Below, piece by piece: positions 61,546-64,000 of a stretch of DNA of 64,000 bases. Made by a program: the position numbers and the translations under genes. The notes beneath the pieces are model-generated. The model was not told the DNA's origin, searched no databases, and saw nothing but the letters and a program-made list of their open reading frames with translations. The stretch is from positions 124,001 through 188,000 of the forward strand of contig NZ_RBEE01000045.1 of NCBI RefSeq assembly GCF_003725795.1. The letters are read 5' to 3'. The stretch's first letter is position 1, and each line of letters begins with the position of its first letter. This DNA is from Pedobacter jejuensis (GTDB lineage Bacteria > Bacteroidota > Bacteroidia > Sphingobacteriales > Sphingobacteriaceae).

Positions 61546-62541
61546 ATGAGTGCAGTAGAAATAAATAAAGATACTTGGTTAAAGTGGTTCGAATCGATGT
61601 TGCTTATGCGCAAATTCGAAGAGAAAACCGGCCAGTTATACGGACAACAAAAAATTCGTGGCTTTTGCCATTTATACATTGGGCAAGAAGCTGTAGTTGC
61701 AGGAGCGATTTCTGCTATGCAAAAAGGCGATTCGATGATTACAACTTATCGTGATCATGCTCATGCTTTAGCTTTAGGTGTAAGTGCAGATAGCATTATG
61801 GCAGAAATGTATGGTAAAGCTACTGGTTGCTCTAAAGGTAAAGGTGGTTCAATGCACATGTTTAGCAAAGAACATAACTTTTATGGAGGCCATGCAATTG
61901 TTGGCGGTCAGATTCCTTTAGGTGCAGGTGTTGCTTTTGCAGAAAAATATAAAGGAACAGATAATGTTAATATTTGTTACATGGGCGATGGCGCTGTTCG
62001 CCAAGGTGCACTAAACGAAACGTTTAACATGGCAATGCTTTGGAAATTACCGGTAATTTTTGTTTGCGAAAACAATGGTTACGCTATGGGAACTTCAGTG
62101 CAACGTACAACCAATATGACTGATATTTATAAAATCGGTTTAGGATTTGATATGCCATGCGCTCCTGTTGATGGTATGGACCCGGTTGCAGTACATAATG
62201 CAATGGATGAAGCCATTCAACGTGCCCGTAAAGGTGAAGGACCAACATTCTTAGAAATGAGAACATACCGCTACCGTGGCCATTCGATGTCTGACCCTGC
62301 AAAATATCGTACTAAAGAAGAATTAGAAGATTATAAAGCTAAAGATCCGGTTGAGCTTGCAAGAGAAACGATTCTTAAAGAAAAGTATGCAGACCAGGCA
62401 TGGATTGAAGAAGTAGAAGCCAAAGTAAAGGCAACTGTAGATCAGGCTGTAAAATTTGCCGAAGAATCTCCTTGGCCAGAAGTTGCAGAGCTATACAAAG
62501 ATGTATATATGCAGAAGGACTATCCTTACGTAATGGATTAA
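61546..62541 (+). CDS. pdhA: Pyruvate dehydrogenase E1 component, alpha subunit
   Basis: The 331-residue protein begins 'MSAVEINKDTWLKWFESMLL' and has 'HLYIGQEAVVAGAI', 'GKGGSMHMFSKEHNFYGGHA', the thiamine-diphosphate motif 'MGDGAVRQGALNETFNMAML' through 'CENNGYAMGT', and 'YRYRGHSMSDPAKYR'. It decarboxylates pyruvate with the E1 beta subunit and passes acetyl to lipoyl E2. E2 follows 32 bp downstream; the beta subunit gene is not in the window. Specificity for pyruvate over branched 2-oxoacids is inferred from the form. Confidence 0.92.
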   Translation: MSAVEINKDTWLKWFESMLLMRKFEEKTGQLYGQQKIRGFCHLYIGQEAVVAGAISAMQKGDSMITTYRDHAHALALGVSADSIMAEMYGKATGCSKGKGGSMHMFSKEHNFYGGHAIVGGQIPLGAGVAFAEKYKGTDNVNICYMGDGAVRQGALNETFNMAMLWKLPVIFVCENNGYAMGTSVQRTTNMTDIYKIGLGFDMPCAPVDGMDPVAVHNAMDEAIQRARKGEGPTFLEMRTYRYRGHSMSDPAKYRTKEELEDYKAKDPVELARETILKEKYADQAWIEEVEAKVKATVDQAVKFAEESPWPEVAELYKDVYMQKDYPYVMD

Positions 62542-62573
62542 TAATTTAAAAGATTTTCAATTAAAAATATATA

Positions 62574-64000
62574 ATGGCTGAAGTAGTTAGAATGCCCAAA
62601 ATGAGCGATACCATGACAGAAGGGGTATTGGCAAAATGGCATGTTAAAGTTGGCGATAAAGTAAAAAGCGGAGATGTTTTAGCTGAAGTAGAAACCGATA
62701 AAGCAACTATGGACCTTGAATCTTACGAGGAAGGTACTTTATTACATATTGGTGTTGAAGAAGGCAAAGGCGTTCCTATTGATGCAATTATTGCTGTAAT
62801 TGGAAAAGAAGGTGAAGATTTTCAGGCTGCAATTGATGCTGCTGGCGGTACTGGTAAAACAGAAGAAAAACCTGCTGAAAATGCTGAAGCTCCAAAAGCT
62901 GAAGCTCCAAAAGCTGAAGCTGAACAGCCAAAAGCTGAAAGCGAACAACCAAAGGATGAAACTCCTGCTCAAGGTGGTGGTTTAAGTGAAGAAGAATTAG
63001 CAGAAAAAGGCGTTACCGTTATTCGTATGCCTTTGTTGAGCGATACTATGACTGAAGGCGTTATTGCCGAATGGCATAAAAAAGTAGGAGATAAAGTTAA
63101 GGATGATGACGTTTTAGCTGATGTAGAAACCGATAAGGCAACTATGGAAGTTATGGGTTATGCAACCGGAACTTTATTACATATTGGCGTAGAAAAAGGT
63201 GCTGCTGCTAAAGTGAATGGCATTATAGCTATTGTTGGTCCAGAAGGTACTGATGTTAGCGGAATTTTAGCTGGAGGTTCTGCTCCTAAAAAGTCCGAAA
63301 CTCAGGAGTCAGCAAGTCCGAAATCTGAAGATGCTCCGAAAGCAACTGCTGATGCGAGTTCATCTGCACCAGTTGCTGAAACATCTTCTGATAGTCGTGT
63401 TAAAGCATCGCCTTTGGCTAAAAAAATTGCAAAAGATAAAGGTATCGATTTAGCACAAGTTGCGGGTAGCGCAGAAGGTGGCCGAATCATTAAAAAAGAT
63501 ATCGAAAACTATAAACCAGCAGCTCCTCAAGCAGAAAGCGGAAGTGCTAAAGCTGAAAGCGCTCCATCAACAGAGAAAGCTGCTGCTGCAGCACCAACAA
63601 TCCCTACTTATGTTGGCGAAGTTAAATTTACAGAACAACCTGTTTCGCAAATGCGCAAAGTAATTGCAAAACGCTTAGCAGAAAGTTTATTTACCGCTCC
63701 GCATTTCTATTTAACCGTAAGTATAGATATGGATAATGCAATGGCTGCCCGTACGGCAATTAACGCTGTTGCTCCTGTAAAGGTTTCATTTAATGATATC
63801 GTAATTAAAGCGGTTGCAGTTGCTTTGAAAAAACATCCAGCTGTTAACTCATCATGGGGTGGCGATAAAATCCGTTTTAATGAACATACAAATATTGGTG
63901 TTGCTATGGCTGTTGAAGATGGCTTGTTAGTACCAGTTGTGCGTTTTGCTGATGGTAAATCTTTATCACACATCTCTGCAGAAGTAAAAGATTTTGGTGG
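62574..64000 (+). CDS. Dihydrolipoamide acetyltransferase (pyruvate dehydrogenase E2), 3' end outside window
   Basis: The 475 codons present show two lipoyl domains with 'ETDKATM' lipoyl-lysines at Lys43 and Lys188, an Ala/Pro/Glu/Lys linker rich in 'PKAEA' repeats (about 100-130), a second Ala/Ser linker, a peripheral subunit-binding domain ('VKASPLAKKIAKDKGIDLAQ' with 'GSAEGGRIIKKDI') and the start of the catalytic domain ('MRKVIAKRLAESLFTAPHFY'). It passes acetyl groups from E1 to CoA. The end with the HxxxD catalytic motif is beyond the right edge. LipB in this window is the enzyme that would begin lipoylation of these lysines. Confidence 0.93.
   Translation, partial: MAEVVRMPKMSDTMTEGVLAKWHVKVGDKVKSGDVLAEVETDKATMDLESYEEGTLLHIGVEEGKGVPIDAIIAVIGKEGEDFQAAIDAAGGTGKTEEKPAENAEAPKAEAPKAEAEQPKAESEQPKDETPAQGGGLSEEELAEKGVTVIRMPLLSDTMTEGVIAEWHKKVGDKVKDDDVLADVETDKATMEVMGYATGTLLHIGVEKGAAAKVNGIIAIVGPEGTDVSGILAGGSAPKKSETQESASPKSEDAPKATADASSSAPVAETSSDSRVKASPLAKKIAKDKGIDLAQVAGSAEGGRIIKKDIENYKPAAPQAESGSAKAESAPSTEKAAAAAPTIPTYVGEVKFTEQPVSQMRKVIAKRLAESLFTAPHFYLTVSIDMDNAMAARTAINAVAPVKVSFNDIVIKAVAVALKKHPAVNSSWGGDKIRFNEHTNIGVAMAVEDGLLVPVVRFADGKSLSHISAEVKDFG

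Noticed and set aside
62742..62972. Minus-strand hydrophobic frame rich in Phe/Ser/Trp
   Set aside because: It is the shadow of the Ala/Lys/Glu linker of the E2 gene.
1..64000. tRNA, rRNA, insertion sequences, prophage or integrative element
   Set aside because: I read the gaps on both strands and saw no cloverleaf with CCA/TTCGA arms, rRNA sequence, transposase or integrase motif; a covariance-model scan would be needed to be certain.

Overview
The window is AT-rich bacterial chromosome and looks like a member of the Bacteroidota, most probably Sphingobacteriaceae (Pedobacter-like). The grounds are: promoter boxes of the TAnnTTTG type in place of the E. coli -10, near-absence of Shine-Dalgarno sequences, a TonB receptor with a carboxypeptidase-regulatory N-domain, an orphan MG2/plug protein, DUF5687 and DUF6263 proteins, and intergenic repeats of the 'CCACAGATTAACACGG' and 'GTCATTGCGAGGAACGAAGC' kinds. 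About 58 protein genes are present, two of them cut by the window edges (purD at the left, pyruvate dehydrogenase E2 at the right). I see no rRNA, tRNA, CRISPR array, insertion sequence or prophage; this is mostly core chromosome with repeat-filled gaps.

Layout. 1-5.4 kb (minus strand): start of purD, two auxiliary enzymes for unsaturated fatty acid beta-oxidation (dienoyl-CoA reductase and enoyl-CoA isomerase, with a palindromic operator candidate in front of the isomerase), a large MG2/plug surface protein, and dcd. 5.4-9.4 kb (plus): phosphopantetheinyl transferase, lipB, a serine hydrolase, an SGNH lipoprotein, and a DUF2752 membrane gene broken by a 19-bp tandem duplication, overlapping a small membrane gene. 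9.5-16.5 kb: RDD protein divergent from a tight SpoIIM / membrane / DUF4129 / DUF4350 / MoxR / DUF58 operon. 16.5-21.1 kb: nucleoid-associated protein, TlpA thioredoxin, a His/Cys-rich small membrane protein and a TonB receptor. 21.2-23.8 kb: old yellow enzyme, aldo/keto reductase and DoxX. 23.9-26.9 kb: a YtrA-type GntR/ABC operon with a visible operator. 27-35.8 kb: alpha/beta hydrolase, DUF6263, MtfA, Gfo/Idh/MocA, OmpA lipoprotein, ABC exporter with DUF5687 permease, rarA. 35.8-42.4 kb: repeat-rich gaps around an MFS transporter, a methyltransferase, hisS and fumC. 42.4-47.1 kb: lipoproteins, S1/P1 nuclease, LMW phosphatase, ThuA-like protein, a CREST/ceramidase-like membrane protein and a PA2169-family protein. 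47.3-52.7 kb: a complete cyanophycin cycle (cphA divergent from cphB, isoaspartyl peptidase and a TPR protein). 53-60.9 kb: Prc protease, SPFH protein, M13 peptidase, two tiny membrane proteins, CapA and NlpC/P60 proteins. 61.5-64 kb: pyruvate dehydrogenase E1 and E2.

The most useful observations are: (i) eight genes whose -7 promoter box ends only 3-5 nt before the start codon, implying leaderless or nearly leaderless mRNAs; (ii) the self-contained cyanophycin synthesis/degradation locus; (iii) the DUF2752 gene disrupted by an exact duplication; (iv) operator-like palindromes for the ABC/GntR operon, the fatty-acid gene and the DoxX operon; (v) several distinct palindromic or tandem repeat families. 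I found no wholly new multi-gene system that I can defend; the MoxR/SpoIIM operon and the His/Cys protein plus TonB receptor pair are the best candidates for uncharacterised biology.
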